Of a DNA stretch of 64,000 nucleotides, positions 19,974 to 32,600 are shown piece after piece (positions within the stretch are counted from its first letter, which is position 1; each line of letters begins with the position of its first letter). Origin of the DNA: Seminavis robusta (Eukaryota; Bacillariophyta; Bacillariophyceae; Naviculales; Naviculaceae). Below the pieces are notes generated by a model. It searched no databases, was not told the origin of the DNA, and saw nothing but the letters and a program-made list of their open reading frames with translations. Both the position numbers and the translations under genes were made by a program. The stretch lies in NCBI GenBank assembly GCA_903772945.1, contig CAICTM010000430.1, positions 1 to 64,000 on the forward strand, in the 5' to 3' direction.

Positions 19974-22900
19974 ATGGAGAATCATGAGCATCATGAGCAG
20001 CATCAGAGCCACCTTGGTGGTGAAAGTGACCACGAGAATTGGCCGCTCCACAAAATCTCCGAACCTCATCCTTGCAACGATGTTCTTTGGAGTGACCGTC
20101 TTATGGCAGTAGTAGACGCTGGAGCCAGCAGCAACCTGGATGGCAGTGACGCCCACACGGACCACCAAGAATCCGTGCCTTGGAGGTCCAAGACGTTGGG
20201 ACGCCTGAGCAGTAGTCATTCCGAGGATTCGGTAGCATTGGCAGGAGAACAAGACGAACTGCAAGGGAACCAACGATTTCGAGACTTGTTGGCGGCCCAC
20301 TGTCAAGCCTACGACACGGCCGGCAACCTGGAAAAGCCGTTGGTATCTCTCAAGATTCTGAAAGAGTGGAGGCAGCAGAAACCTCCCGGACGATTCTTAG
20401 TGAAAGAGTCAGATACAAGGCATCCCCTTTACAAGGACATGGGGGATAAAAAGGCACGGGGTAAAATTTCCAAGGCACTCAAGCAGCTCATTCGTCAGCA
20501 AAGCAGCAGTCTCGAAGAACCACCACCGAATCTGGCAGAAGAAAAGAAGCAATCCGAGACAGATTGTGCACAGCAGCAACAACATAATGACAATAACAAC
20601 AATACTCATAAGACTGGACCCCAGGAAGAAGCCTTTGTGGCAGCAAAGAGAGAAGAAACCAAGTTGGACCGACCGACACCCATTACCATTCACACGGCTA
20701 CAGCGCTCCCCAAAACACCCCGCTTTCCAAAACCCAACAAGAACAAGTACGAACGAAGAATATCCGAACAATTGCATACGGCACGAGCCCATGGACGACT
20801 CTTTGGACGATGGAAGGAACGCGACAAACTCGTACACATCTTTCGACGCTATTTGCCTCCAAAGCAAGACGACGACAATACTCCCCTAACAATGATGGCC
20901 GACCGCACCGTTCCGTTGGTGCTGATTGCGGGGTGTTCGGGAGTGGGCAAAACGTCCCTAGCACGCATCTTGCGACATCCGAGTGTCCATAATGGCAGCA
21001 GCAGCAACAACATTCCCAGTATATTGTTGGACGATGACAGTGACCAAGAGGAGACACAACAGCATACTAGACCCTTCTTTTTGGAAGGCAAATTTGAATT
21101 GTGCCAATGGGAAGATCCCAGTGCCGTGTTTGTCACTGTCATGACGGGTTTTTGCCATCAACTCGCGGAACGAAATGATAAGACCCTCATTAAGCAATAT
21201 CGACAAGCCATTCAGCAGGCAATGCCAGATGATTTGCCTCTCTTACAGACACTGGTACCCGCACTGGGCATGATTCTATCGGGAAATGCAAGTGTCACAA
21301 CCGATAGTGTGACCAGCTCGTCCGAAAACAATCGGTCCTCGACAACCAGCACATCTTCCGAATGTGACTACGAAGAGGGCAATGGACACATGGCCATGCA
21401 ACGCATCAAACAAGTTCTGGCCAATTTTCTCACCGCCATTGCATCCGTGTCACCGCATGATCATCCCATCATTATCTTGCTGGAGGACTTGCATTGGGCG
21501 TCCGAACCGGCCATGGGAGTGCTCAAGTTTATTCTGGGCTTTGTGGGACGCTCCACCGACGGCTTTCCCATGTTCCTCGGCACCTACCGGACGGACGAAG
21601 AGCTCGAGACGCATTTTACACGCGCCATTGAGCAGGTCAAACGAAATGTCAAGGTTACAGTCCACGAAATTGCCATTGGGGATTTGCCCGAAGACAGTGT
21701 CCATGTCATGCTGTCGGAAGCCTTGTCACTGCAACAAGAAGAAACTCGAAAAGTCAAGGACTTGATCTTTCCAGTGACAAAGGGGAATCCTACCTTTATC
21801 ACAGAGCTGTTACGGATATTCCAGGAGCGAGACATGATTCGGTTTGACGAAGTATCCGCGAAATGGAAATGCGACTTTGAGCAAATGGCAAACACGTTGG
21901 AGACCATCAAAAGTGTCCCGGACCTGTTCCAAGCCAAAATACAGTCGTTGCCGCCGTCCGCGCAAGAAACCATGAGAATCGCGGCCTGTCTGGGGTCGAC
22001 CGAGATTGCGGACACGGTCATCAAGGTGATTGATACGGTCGGGGCAGTGAGTGCTCATCTCAAACTAGCCGAAATGAATGGGCTCCTACGGTATCACGAT
22101 GGTCGCTACTTTTTTGCGAGCGACAGCATCAAGCAGGCTGTCATCGATCTCATCCCAGAGAAGGACAGAGACCCGTATCGTTTGAAAATTGGGCAACGAA
22201 TGTTCCTGCACCTGGAAGAAAACCAGAATGCCGAGTACTATTCGCTTTTGATGAGTCAAATGATGATGAGCGACCATTTGGTAGTGGCCGAGGAGGATAT
22301 TCGCTCTGTCGCCATGTTCTATCTGGAGGCTGGTCAAGGCGCCATGGTCCATTTGGGTGCACAGACAGCAGGTTATTGCTTCAACAGTGGGATCAGAATC
22401 ATGGAGCCACTCAGAAAGTGGGGACGCGACAACTATGACCTGTCGTTGGCTCTCTACAACAAAGCAATCGAGGTCGCGTACTGCAACGGAGAATTCTCAA
22501 CGCTGGATAGACTGATCGACGAAGTCCTCGAGAATGCGAGGACTTTTGAAGATTCGCTGCCGGCGCGGTCTACAAAGATCTATTCCCTGGGCAGCCGAAA
22601 TAAGCAAAAGGAGGCCATCGAACTTGCCCTGGAGGCACTCAAGGAAGTCGGGCAAACTTTTCCATCGAACAAGGAACCCTCTTTTGTTCGATTGTGGCAC
22701 GAGTCCCGTCGAATGAAACGCAAACTGAAGCCTTTGTCCGACGAAGAGATATTGGCGTTACCACGCATGAAGGATCCAAGGGCAATCGCAGCAATGCAGA
22801 TTATGAACCATGTATTGTTGTATGCAATCTTGGAAACCCCAAAGCTCGGTGCGCTTATCATCTTTCGGATGGTTGATTTGTCCATCAAATTTGGCTTGAG

Positions 22901-24112
22901 CGCAATGTCATCGATCGGGTTCGTGGCGTACGGATTGTTGGGTTCCAGGTACGAAAAACAATCGCATTGCTCCATTTTGCATTGATGAAACAGCCAAATC
23001 TAACGTAGCCTTCATGTTCAGGGACGGCGCCACCGACGAAGGGATTCGGTATGGTAAACTCGCGATGAAGCTCTGTAGTCGCTACAAGAAAGGGGTGTGG
23101 TTGAATAGGACTCACATGCTCTACTACGGGACAATCTATGCGCGAAAATATCCCATCAGAGGTTGCGTTCAACCTTTGAAAGACTCGTATCGAACCGGCA
23201 TGGTTAAGGGTGACATTGAATATTCTGTGGTGAGTACGAACAGCTGGTTGTCTTTGCAGGCTGAACCTTTTGACTTCTCACATTGGCCTCTGTCACTTGC
23301 AGTTGGGAGCGTGCATGGTATGCTTTCAAACCCAGGAAATCCTATTGCTTCCAGAAGTGGAGAGCTACCTCCGAACGCTCCTAAACCAGATCGAGTTCTA
23401 CGGCCAGGCAACCACGCTCGTCATGGTCAAGCCGTTGTTCCAATATGTTCTGTGTTTAACAGGCCAAGCCACCGGCAACCCAAAGTATCTGAAAGGTGCT
23501 TTGATAGATGCCGACATCGAGCAGGCGAAGGTTGGTGCTTCGGATCGACACATGCTCATGTGGTACAAGTACCTGAGCATGCAGCTGGCATATATCTTTG
23601 AGGATTACGATTTGGCGGATTCCTTTTCTATGGTTATTGCCGAGATCTATGAGGAGAACGACACTGGCGGAATGGATGCCGCTCAGACTTTGTTTTTTCA
23701 ATGCATGGTACTACTTGCGCAAGTGAAAAGGCGAAAGCGAAATCGTTTCCTTGCCATTCGCTACGTTCGCAGTCGCCTGAAGAGGCTGAAGCACTGGGCT
23801 CGGGCTGCTCCTTCGAACTTTATGGGGAAAAGGTGTCTTCTAGAAGCTGAAGTGGCTTTCACTATGGGCGATTATCAAACAGCTCATGCAAGCTACTTGT
23901 CAGCAGTGCTTCATAGTAGGGAGGGAGGCTTCTTCTTGGATGAGGCACTTTCCCATGAGCTGCTCGGGAAGCTGTACACTCAAGAAAACGATCTCGAGTC
24001 AGCGGTTCGTGAACTTGAAGAAGCAAGAAAGGTCTATGACCGGTGGGGTGCGAAGGCAAAGGTAGAGCACTTTGACTCGGTTCACAGTGAAATTCTGAAC
24101 ATGTCACTCTGA
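19974..24112 (+). CDS. DUF6824-type domain + STAND (AAA_16) ATPase + helical-repeat protein
   Basis: Two introns, both keeping frame: 22949-23021 and 23230-23302 (73 b each). The frame is open from 19824, but the first 50 codons look non-coding, so the Met of MENHEHHEQ at 19974 is preferred. Residues about 30-180 resemble DUF6824 of diatom proteins (NDVL..., NQRFRDLLAAHCQAY, GRFLV, ARGKISKALKQLIRQ). An ATPase core starts near residue 270 (LFGRWKERDKL) with Walker A GCSGVGKTSLAR (about 320) and Walker B IIILLEDLHWA (about 500), then GTYRTDEEL and a winged-helix-like part. A long alpha-helical region follows. Its pattern (NGEFSTLDRLIDEVL, ...EAIELALEALKEVGQTFP) matches that of the AAA/TPR part of cyanobacterial multidomain kinase sensors, but no kinase domain is present. 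An NTP-driven signalling switch is inferred. The introns argue against recent bacterial transfer. Confidence 0.8.
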
Positions 24113-24575
24113 TCACAAATCTCAGAACACCACCAATCAAGCCAGACTGCAGGATCCTTAGGGCTCGGTACAATAGGGGTGATTTGGAACGGATGGGATG
24201 CCCCCTGTGCAATAAGTAGTAGTATGATACTCGCTAGTAGCAAGGATTGAGACTGGAGATTCATGGCTCGATATCCTGGTTGGGTGTAGTTGGCAAACAA
24301 AACACAGAATGAAGGTTGCGGTCCGGCGCACGCGGAGGCTCCAGAATGGTCAACCATCTCGTGCAATTCAGAACCAAATTGTTACAGTATAGAGAGGCCT
24401 GGCCCCGCCTGGCTTCCGGAGGCAATCTACCTCTTCTAAACCCCCGTTTGATAGAGAGGCCTGAAGTTGGGGTTCATTCCCAACCTATCCCAACTAACAA
24501 CAGCCCGTTGCAAAAGGCACACAGACTCCATTTCGGCTAACTAGCTCAATTAAACTTGTTATTAGTTCAATTTAG
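24113..24575. other. Convergent intergenic region
   Basis: This is the 3' flank of the STAND gene (+) and of the hybrid kinase-like gene (-). GATAGAGAGGCCTG-like words occur twice (near 24392 and 24450). Nothing else is visible. Confidence 0.5.
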
Positions 24576-27500
24576 CTAGTTTGTAATCATACTGAAGAGC
24601 CCTTCGGTTTTGGGTCGTTTCAAGGATCCTTCAATGGGATGGTCCGCATCCCCCCCTCCTGCCGCCGAGAATGAAGCCCGTGATGCCGTGTTCATGGCAT
24701 CGAGCATACTCACGGTGGAATTGGTAAAGTCGGCAAAGAGACTCGTCGCCCGTTGTGCCTTTCCGGCCTTGGCGGTCGGACTCGCCGCCGCCAACAGTAG
24801 GACATCGGCCGTTTTCTGTTTCCGCCAGGCATCCAACTGCTTGCGCATTTCTTGCAGAGCTGGACTTTCCATGAGTTCGGTCAAACGCGGAATGGTCAAT
24901 GGTTTGGGTCGGTACTCGTTCATCCCCACTTTGAGTCCTTGCGCAATATCGCTGGGACTGGCATGAGCACTCATCCCCACAATATATTGCTTGGGCCGTC
25001 GTCCTGGTTGTTGTTGCGCCTCCCACTGTCGGTACTGTTGGACGCATTCTATACCACCCAGATTGGGCATGGAGAAATCGCACAAGACAATATCAAAGAC
25101 TTCTTCCTTGAGCCGTGCCACTCCTTCGACGCCATCACATGCCGGCACAACGGTATGAATGCCCATCTTTTTCGTGAGAGCGCGAGCCACCGTCTTGCGA
25201 ATCACCAACGAATCTTCAATGACCAATGCCTTGCGTTCTCGCGGTGCTCCTCCCAAGGATGTCAATACTGGCTTTCCCGACGACGACTTGGGTGTGCTGC
25301 TTTGTTGAAGGAGTCGTTGCCGTATTCGTTGAGTCGATTGATCGGAACTCCCCATGAGATCTTGAAAACATCGATCCAAACCACTTCCACCACCAGTAAA
25401 ACTACTCGTCGTAGTCGTGTTCGAACAAGGGTTCGCTGTCAAATGTGGCTGTTGTTGTTGTTGCTGCAACTGCAAAGGCCGCAATTTTTCTTCTCGATCC
25501 AACTGCTGTTGTTCTTGGAGTAGCGAATAACTCAACCGACTGCGACCGCCCGCTTTTCGATCGATCGCGGAAGAATCATCGTCCATGGCATTACTGTTGG
25601 ATGTCGAAAACAAGGCAGACGACGCTGCCAAACTGGCTTGAAAGGCAGCCGCCATGGCCGAATTGGCGGTCGTCGTCATGGTGCTGCTGTTATTGCCATG
25701 GTTGGGATATTGAAAGTTTCGCTTGTGTCCCGACAGTGTCCCACTGGTGGTAGTGGGCGGATACTGGGACTGCGATCGTGGCATGAGTGTCGTAGGCAAG
25801 ACACTGGGAATGGTAGTCCCCAATCGCGACGAACTGGTGGACGATGTCATCATGAAGGTACTACTACTAGTAGCACCAAACGTATCATTCTGCAATCCAG
25901 CCATGTCATGAAACGTGCGGACCCGACTCGTCGTCAAGACATTGGTACTTCCAGTAGACGATCGTCGGAGGCGTCGCAATCGTCGTTGCTGGTTGGGAGG
26001 ACTTGTTGTCGGGGGTAGTGACGGCTGCTGCTGTTGCTGCTCGGTAGGCTGCGGCGCACGCATGGCAGCGGGCATGAGTGTCACGACCCGATCGTCTCGA
26101 TTGAATGGAGTGGTCGTCATGGCACCCACCGGTACCGAGAACCAAAAGGTGGCACGTCCATCTGTAGTATTCCGTTCCAATCCATATTGTCCTCCGTGTA
26201 CCGATTGCATTTGATGTGCGACCGATTGCAATGCCAGTGTCGTGGAATCATCGTCACTGTCACAATCTTGCGTCGTGCCATCATGATGATCGCATTCCAA
26301 AACAAGCGTTTGCTGTCGGAGTGCCATGCGCATGTGAATGGGCTGTTGCTGATCACTGACGCGACAGGCATGAGAGAGTACAGTGAGGGCACAGCGCAGA
26401 ATATTCCAATCGACTGTATTGGTGGTGGTGGTAGTGGCAGAAGAAGAAGAAGAAGTGTTGCTGTTGTTGGCATTGCCATGACCACTATGACTGATACTAC
26501 TCATCAAATGGTGTGGATGATGGTGATTCTTGTTGCACTGCTGTTGCTGTTGGTGATCGATAGTGACGACGGGAATGAGTGTGGGTACGTGCTTGGGCAG
26601 CGTAATGATGAGTGGCACTTGTTTGGGAATGGGATCCATCAATCGTTGCAAGGACTGCAACAAGACGGTCAAATCGAGATTGCAAATGGTGGTGGGCGGT
26701 GGTGGAGTGTTGGCAGTAGTAGTTGCAGAAGGAGATGCTTGTGGCTCAATTTGTTTGTTATGCTTGTTGGCCCGCAGTGTATCAATGGTGGTTTGACACA
26801 TGCGATACATGACTTCGGTACTCTGCCATGCCGTCCAAAAGGATTCTCGTTGATGCGGTTGTTCTTCCAAATGTCGAACAAACTTGGAGTCGTCTTGCAA
26901 GAGTGAGAGTGAAAGCTGCAATCCCATGAGCGGCGTGAGTAAATCATGTGCCGTACAGGCAATGAGACACTTGGAAGGATCTTCTACTTCTTCTTGTTCG
27001 TCTTCTGGATCGTTGTCTTCGTCACTGGCATTGGTGTTGAAACTGTTGGATCGTTTCTTATTATTACCATTACTGGCAGTAGTACTACTACTTGTGGCAT
27101 TGCGAAAAGATCGTCTCCGTTGTCGTCGCATCATGGATGGAGGAGCATTTTCTGCAGCCGATGCATTGGAGACTTGACGATGGACTTGGAATGACGAGGA
27201 GTCTTGATCGTCGTCGTCTTCGAGAGCCTTGATGCTAGCGGCGGTGCTTCTTCTTCGACGAGCGTTTCGTAACTTGGAGAGAACTTGTGTGGCCAGAAAC
27301 GCCAAATCTTCCAGAGATTCTTCTTCTTCTTGAGTGAGTGGCGGTCGGGTTTCGGCTGTCATGAGACTGAGCGTTCCTACGGATGCACCGGATGCAGCGA
27401 CAAGAGGAACGTGTTGACAAAAGGGCATGCCATTGGTAATCGTGGAGGACTGTTGCTGTTGCTGCTGTTGTAACAAGGTGAGTGCTTGTTCCTTCCAGTG

Positions 27501-28361
27501 GACTTGTTCGAGTCCATGCTCGCAAATCACTTGTGGTGGACTACTACTAGTACTACTACTAGAAGAACTGGTACCAGTGATGACCGCCACGGGAAGTCCC
27601 AAGAGACGAGCGGAGAGTCGCGTGACTCGTTCCAGTGTGGCTTTTTGTTCTTGTGACAACAATCGTCTCTTGTTTTGTCCTTGTTGTTGTTGCTGCTGCT
27701 GCTGCTGTCCATTTTGTAGTTGCGACTCTGACTGTTGTCGTACTTGCAACAAAGTGGGAAATGGATTGGACGCGTGATCATCCATATCGACGGCTAAGGA
27801 TTGTTGTTGTTGGAGAGAGTGAAAAGAGCCATTGTTGTGTCTTGGTTCCTGATTCAACAGGTTTTGCATGGAAGAAGAGTTCATATTGAACAAGGGTGTT
27901 GTTGTTGCTGCTGTTGTTGTCATGGGAGTCAAAAGCGGAGGTTCGGCTGCTACTGCTACTGCTGCTGTCATGGACGATGCCGAGTTGGAGTTGGAACTGA
28001 CCGAGACCACACTCACGCTGTCCGTCGTACTAGTAGAAGTAGAAGCGGTCGAATGATTGGTAGAGTTCGTGTTGCTGCGTTCTAGACCTCCTTGTTCGAC
28101 TTGATGTTGTTGTGCTGCTGCTGCTGCTGCGGATGATGATGATGGAGCGTCCAAGAGATCTGCAGATTGTGAGGATGACCCTCCACTCTCGGCCGCCGTC
28201 TTGTTGCTGCTACTGCTCTTGCTGGTGCTACTAGTGGTACCGGTTGGATGAATCGCAAACAACATTACTCTCTCTCTCTCTCTCTGTGTCTTTCGTCTTT
28301 GTTTCTTGTGATGGTGGGGCCGAAGGGCAGAGGAACCGAGCGGACTAACTACCGTACTCAC
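24576..28361 (-). CDS. Hybrid histidine-kinase-like protein: GAF + HisKA-like + degenerate ATPase + receiver
   Basis: 1261 codons, no intron needed. The N-terminal 230 residues are Ser/Asn/Gln-rich. A GAF-like domain follows (about 235-375: TRLSARLLGLPVAVIT, PFCQHVPLV, VGTLSLM, LTQEEEESLEDLA). A HisKA-like helix with H-box ACTAHDLLTPLMG lies at about 470. A region placed like HATPase_c (about 630-750) ends with GRATFWFSVPVG but lacks a clear N-box Asn (VLSHACR instead of xxxNAxK) and any DxGxG. A long low-complexity linker leads to a C-terminal receiver (about 1035-1165) with ALVIEDS, the phospho-acceptor Asp in LCDFSMP, YIVGMSAHA and EYRPKP, so the acceptor, acidic pair and Lys are all kept. 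The histidine kinase may therefore be catalytically weak or dead while the receiver works. Poly-Gln and poly-Ser runs are frequent. The upstream CT run (about 28266-28285) is at the N-terminus. Confidence 0.8.
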   Translation of the reverse strand: MSTVVSPLGSSALRPHHHKKQRRKTQRERERVMLFAIHPTGTTSSTSKSSSSNKTAAESGGSSSQSADLLDAPSSSSAAAAAAQQHQVEQGGLERSNTNSTNHSTASTSTSTTDSVSVVSVSSNSNSASSMTAAVAVAAEPPLLTPMTTTAATTTPLFNMNSSSMQNLLNQEPRHNNGSFHSLQQQQSLAVDMDDHASNPFPTLLQVRQQSESQLQNGQQQQQQQQQGQNKRRLLSQEQKATLERVTRLSARLLGLPVAVITGTSSSSSSTSSSPPQVICEHGLEQVHWKEQALTLLQQQQQQQSSTITNGMPFCQHVPLVAASGASVGTLSLMTAETRPPLTQEEEESLEDLAFLATQVLSKLRNARRRRSTAASIKALEDDDDQDSSSFQVHRQVSNASAAENAPPSMMRRQRRRSFRNATSSSTTASNGNNKKRSNSFNTNASDEDNDPEDEQEEVEDPSKCLIACTAHDLLTPLMGLQLSLSLLQDDSKFVRHLEEQPHQRESFWTAWQSTEVMYRMCQTTIDTLRANKHNKQIEPQASPSATTTANTPPPPTTICNLDLTVLLQSLQRLMDPIPKQVPLIITLPKHVPTLIPVVTIDHQQQQQCNKNHHHPHHLMSSISHSGHGNANNSNTSSSSSATTTTTNTVDWNILRCALTVLSHACRVSDQQQPIHMRMALRQQTLVLECDHHDGTTQDCDSDDDSTTLALQSVAHQMQSVHGGQYGLERNTTDGRATFWFSVPVGAMTTTPFNRDDRVVTLMPAAMRAPQPTEQQQQQPSLPPTTSPPNQQRRLRRLRRSSTGSTNVLTTSRVRTFHDMAGLQNDTFGATSSSTFMMTSSTSSSRLGTTIPSVLPTTLMPRSQSQYPPTTTSGTLSGHKRNFQYPNHGNNSSTMTTTANSAMAAAFQASLAASSALFSTSNSNAMDDDSSAIDRKAGGRSRLSYSLLQEQQQLDREEKLRPLQLQQQQQQPHLTANPCSNTTTTSSFTGGGSGLDRCFQDLMGSSDQSTQRIRQRLLQQSSTPKSSSGKPVLTSLGGAPRERKALVIEDSLVIRKTVARALTKKMGIHTVVPACDGVEGVARLKEEVFDIVLCDFSMPNLGGIECVQQYRQWEAQQQPGRRPKQYIVGMSAHASPSDIAQGLKVGMNEYRPKPLTIPRLTELMESPALQEMRKQLDAWRKQKTADVLLLAAASPTAKAGKAQRATSLFADFTNSTVSMLDAMNTASRASFSAAGGGDADHPIEGSLKRPKTEGLFSMITN

Positions 28362-29693
28362 TCACTGACTGACTGACGGAGAGACTTGGGTTGAAGTAAG
28401 GACCAGTCGACTACTTACTTACAACAAATCTGGCGGGGCTTCGCTTGCAAGGTAATCTAACAATCAGTTCCACTGTTCAACTACCACAGCACTGCTCTGA
28501 TACTTGATGGTTGCTAGCTAGTCTACTCGTACTAGTACTTCACCACTGATATTAGATCCCAATAGATAGATAGGAAACCAAACACAGCTGGGATGGGTAG
28601 GTCCTCGTGCTGCTCTGCTTGTTAGGACTGTACTTTTGCTGCTGAGCTGCTTGCTTGCTGCGCTGGAACACTTCTTCACTCACTCACTTCGTTCCTTGCT
28701 TCACCAGCATCCTTGCAGAGTGGTGAGTTTTTATTTAACAACTATACTTTCCTTCGACGTATTCCCAGTTGCCGCAGCACGCCGCACATACACCCAATCA
28801 ATGTCCGACTACTAGTATCACTAGTAGTATGTATGAATGAGCTTACTGGTACTGTTGTACGCACTGCACTGTGTATTCAGCTACTGTTCCGACAAAGAGC
28901 GCATTATTTTGCAATTCCAGAACCATCAAGACTCATTCTTCAAAACCGTAATCGACTCACAATTGCCTCATTCCATAACTCCTTTATTGACACAGATCTA
29001 CCGCAGATGGCCATAACGAAAACTAAATACTTAGTAAGAGACTATAGAATTAATAAGAGAACTTTACCAGACATACATTACTTAACTAACACTTACAACG
29101 TATAAGATGGATAAGATTACTTGTTAAATCTGTTACGAGAACACTACCAATTAACACTCATTGAACTTCAACTTGAACATCTGCAACACAGCAGAGTTGG
29201 TAAAGTACCTACTAATCACGAGTGCTGCAATTTTGCCTGGTGGCGGCTCTTTGGATTTGAGTTGCCTCGTCCTCGGCTCGATCGATCGTTGGCCAAAGAC
29301 ACCTTTCAAAAAACCACATTGCTCGTCCATCTATCGCAAATCCAGGACAACTACTAGCTAGCTAGCTAGTACGATACCAGTATTCCCCTTTATTAATAAA
29401 TGGGTTTCCTTTTCAATGACACTCACTCCTTTTCCATTTTTTTAAATTAAGAGAGTAGATGCGGTACAAAATACCGGTATGCAAAGCAACGTTGTAAATG
29501 TTGCAGATACAATAATATCATGGATATCACAATATATATACATAGATGTACATAGATGATCTCCAGCTACCTTGAAACATCTGAATCTCCATATAGATGT
29601 TGGTGCCGTTGTCCAGCAAAAGATGACTGCAGCACAACAAACAGTCCATAATTGTTTACCTACAGAGTTATATAATACGCCATGTCAAAAGAA
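28362..29693. other. Intergenic: hybrid-kinase promoter and LRR 3' flank
   Basis: 1.3 kb without a convincing gene. It has ACTGACTGACTGAC repeats near 28364, a GCTAGCTAG run at 28513, a long CTAGCTAGCTAGCTAG run at 29354-29370, and an AT-rich 3' flank (ATATATATAC near 29530). The frame at 28713-29105 has no motif or bias supporting it. Confidence 0.5.
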
Positions 29694-32600
29694 TCACAGA
29701 GTCATAGAATTGGTCAAGTCAACAGATCCATCTGCTCCAACCAAAACGCCAATGGTGATTTCAGAGAAGGCCCCCCCAAGCACAAAAGCCTCCCCATCTA
29801 CCTTTGAAGAATACAACACTGCTTGGTTGGTGGCTGTCAGAGCGATCCAACCAGGGACGAAGAAACCATCATCCCCACTGTCTGACACAACCAGTCTGTA
29901 GCTGTTGTTGGTTCCGACTGATGGGAAGAGAGAGGAGTAAAGATAGTATGGCAATGCAAGTGGTCCTCCAGATTCCGGTGTGTCCCAAATACCAGTCACA
30001 TTAGTTTCTTTCTGCCAAACCCATGAGGTTTCTTTTGGCCAATCATCGGTGTAGATATTGAGCATGATGGCAAGACCCGTGGATGGAAATCTTCCAGGCC
30101 AATCCGGTGGAGCTCCTATGAGGTCAGCACAAGTGGAAACAGGAGGGGTTTCATTTTGGGAACAATCACACCATAGAAAAGAACAAAGATGCTCTGGGAC
30201 AGTTCCTGAGAACTGATTCCCATACAGTCTCAGCTCCTTGGAGCTTTTCAGTTGGCCTGGCAGTGTACCTGTAAAACTATTGTTGTGGAGAGCCAGGGAT
30301 GTCAACGACGTCATCATGCCAACTTCAGTTGGGATTGTGCCCGTAAACTGATTGTCATACAGGTCAAGCTCCGACAACGACGTAAGGAGCCAAAGCTCCA
30401 TGGGAATCTGGCCAGTGAACTGGTTGCCATTCAACCAAAGTGTAGTCAAAGCAGTGAGTGCACCAAACTCAGAAGGAACTGGACCCGTCAACTTATTCTG
30501 AAAAATCGAAAGGTCTTCCAATGAGGTTAGGAGCCCAAGCTCAGAAGGCAGTACACCAGTCAATAGATTGGCAGGTAGGGAAAGCAGGCAAAGTGAGGTT
30601 AGGAGCCCAAGCTCCGAAGGAAATGGACCCGTCAACTGATTGGCAGATAAGGAAAACTGGTCCAGTGAGGTCAGAAGCCCTAGCTCAGAAGGAACTGGAC
30701 CGGTCAACTGATTCCAATAAATCCAAAGTTCTTCCAACGAGGTTAGGAGCCCAAGCTCTGAAGGAAATGGACCGGAGAACTGATTCAGTCCCAAGTGAAG
30801 GTAGGACAATGAAGTCAATAGAGAAATCTCAGAGGGAATTTTGCCAGTGCACTGATTTCCCGACAAGCTCAAATGTGTCAATCCAGTCATCTCATAAAGT
30901 TCTGTTGGTAACAGAGATGAAATTGGTCCGGCAATGTCATTGCTCGAAAAGTCTACAAAAGACAAGGAAGTCAAGAGCGCAATCTCAGGTGGCAAGAATG
31001 GGGGACGACCAGAGAGCTGCAGGTCTTGCAGATGCAGAAACGTGAATTGTCCTTGGCTGTTGCAGGGACGTGTGAATGTGAGGCCCAATGTTTGAAAATC
31101 AATGTATGACTCGTCAAACTCAAACCATCCAAATCCACTGGAGAACCAGTCGCATTCTTCCACTGTGTAATCCATCCATCCATGGCCTTTTATTAAATGG
31201 TTCCAATTTTCTCCCTCAAAGGCATAGAAGAATGTAGCCAGTGAAAATAGCTGGACTTTCCTCCATTCTGGAAGAAATGTGATGTTTTGGTGATTGGCAA
31301 GCCACTGCCAGGCCTTCCACTGAGGGAATCCACTGCCATTGTTGATCCTGGCCACAGTGCTATGGGGTAGAGTATCCAACAACAAGTCCAGAGCACCAGT
31401 GGGAGCAGTGGATGGAACTCTGGTTGGTTCCATGGAGCCATAAACTGTGGGGGCCTCTGTTGTCTGCAGGATAAGAACCTCTGGCTCCTTCCTCTTTTGG
31501 GTTCCTGCCACAGCTCCCACAATGACTGCTGCCACAATTAACAACAGGAGAAAGAAGAGCATAAACATCAGCCTCTGTTTCTTCCTCTTTTCTTCTCTCT
31601 GTTGGACATGCTGTAGATTGACTGGATCTGCAGAGGGCCTAGTTTGTTCATCCTCTGGATCTTCTACAACAAGATTTGCAACTGCCAAGTACGGGTCATT
31701 CGTTGATGGAATGTTGCTGTTGCTGGGTTGTCCCACATTATGTGGTTCAGCCAGTGCAGAGGAATCGCCTGGATTGCGTATCTGCACTAATGGTCCGTCC
31801 TGACCAGTGGCACCGGCACCAACAAGTGAATACTGTAGGGTAGTTGCACGTTGTAAGGCTTCTCCCGGTAAACCCAAGTAGGCCCCTGGTCTTGATGGCT
31901 GATGTTGTTGCCTCTGTAGTGGGATAGGTGGTAGTACTGCTTCAAGTTCTGCACATTGGCAATGAAGTCCTACACCTTGTTCCGTTGAATTTGCGGCATT
32001 CCGAGAATTGGCAGCAGTTTCATATTTTTCTACTTTGGCACTTTCAATGATCTCCATTGCCATTTGCATGACATTGTTGATAGCTGTGTTTTCGCATTCT
32101 TGCTCAAGATCTTTGTCCGCCTCCAACGTTTGTGCTGTCGCCGATCCTTTGGCAGGCACACCCGCAGCAGCTGTCCGTCCCTTTGGGAAGAACGATAGCT
32201 GGTGGCTTTGTGGAGTGTTGCTGATCTGAGCCCCATTGCCATTAGCAAGTGCCGTCACTGCAGAATCCGTAGTGTTGTTGGTAGTGCCATTGTTATTGTC
32301 ACTGAAGTTACTTTCTGTGCTCTCTTTGGAAGTACTTGCTCGGGCATGAAGGATGGCAAATTTTTCCAGTTTGGCAGCTTCATTGATTTCCACTGCCAAC
32401 TGCATGAGGTTGTTGCTAGCAGTGGTTGATTTTTCTTGACGGAGATCTTCTTTGGCATTGAGACGTTCCACAACTGCCCAACTGGCCTGATCTGCCACAA
32501 TTTTTTCATCATAATCTTCTAGATTTGTTTCTTGACTGAGATCTTGTTTTTCTTTCCAATCTCTGGTCATGGCAGTTCCTTCATCCATTTCAGACTGTGC

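Noticed and set aside
19974-24112. Recent bacterial transfer of the STAND ATPase gene
   Set aside because: Two typical 73-base introns, Gln/Asn-rich linkers and a DUF6824-type domain argue for a long eukaryotic history.
28713-29105. 130-codon plus-strand frame in the kinase/LRR gap
   Set aside because: No domain, no bias, AT-rich flank.
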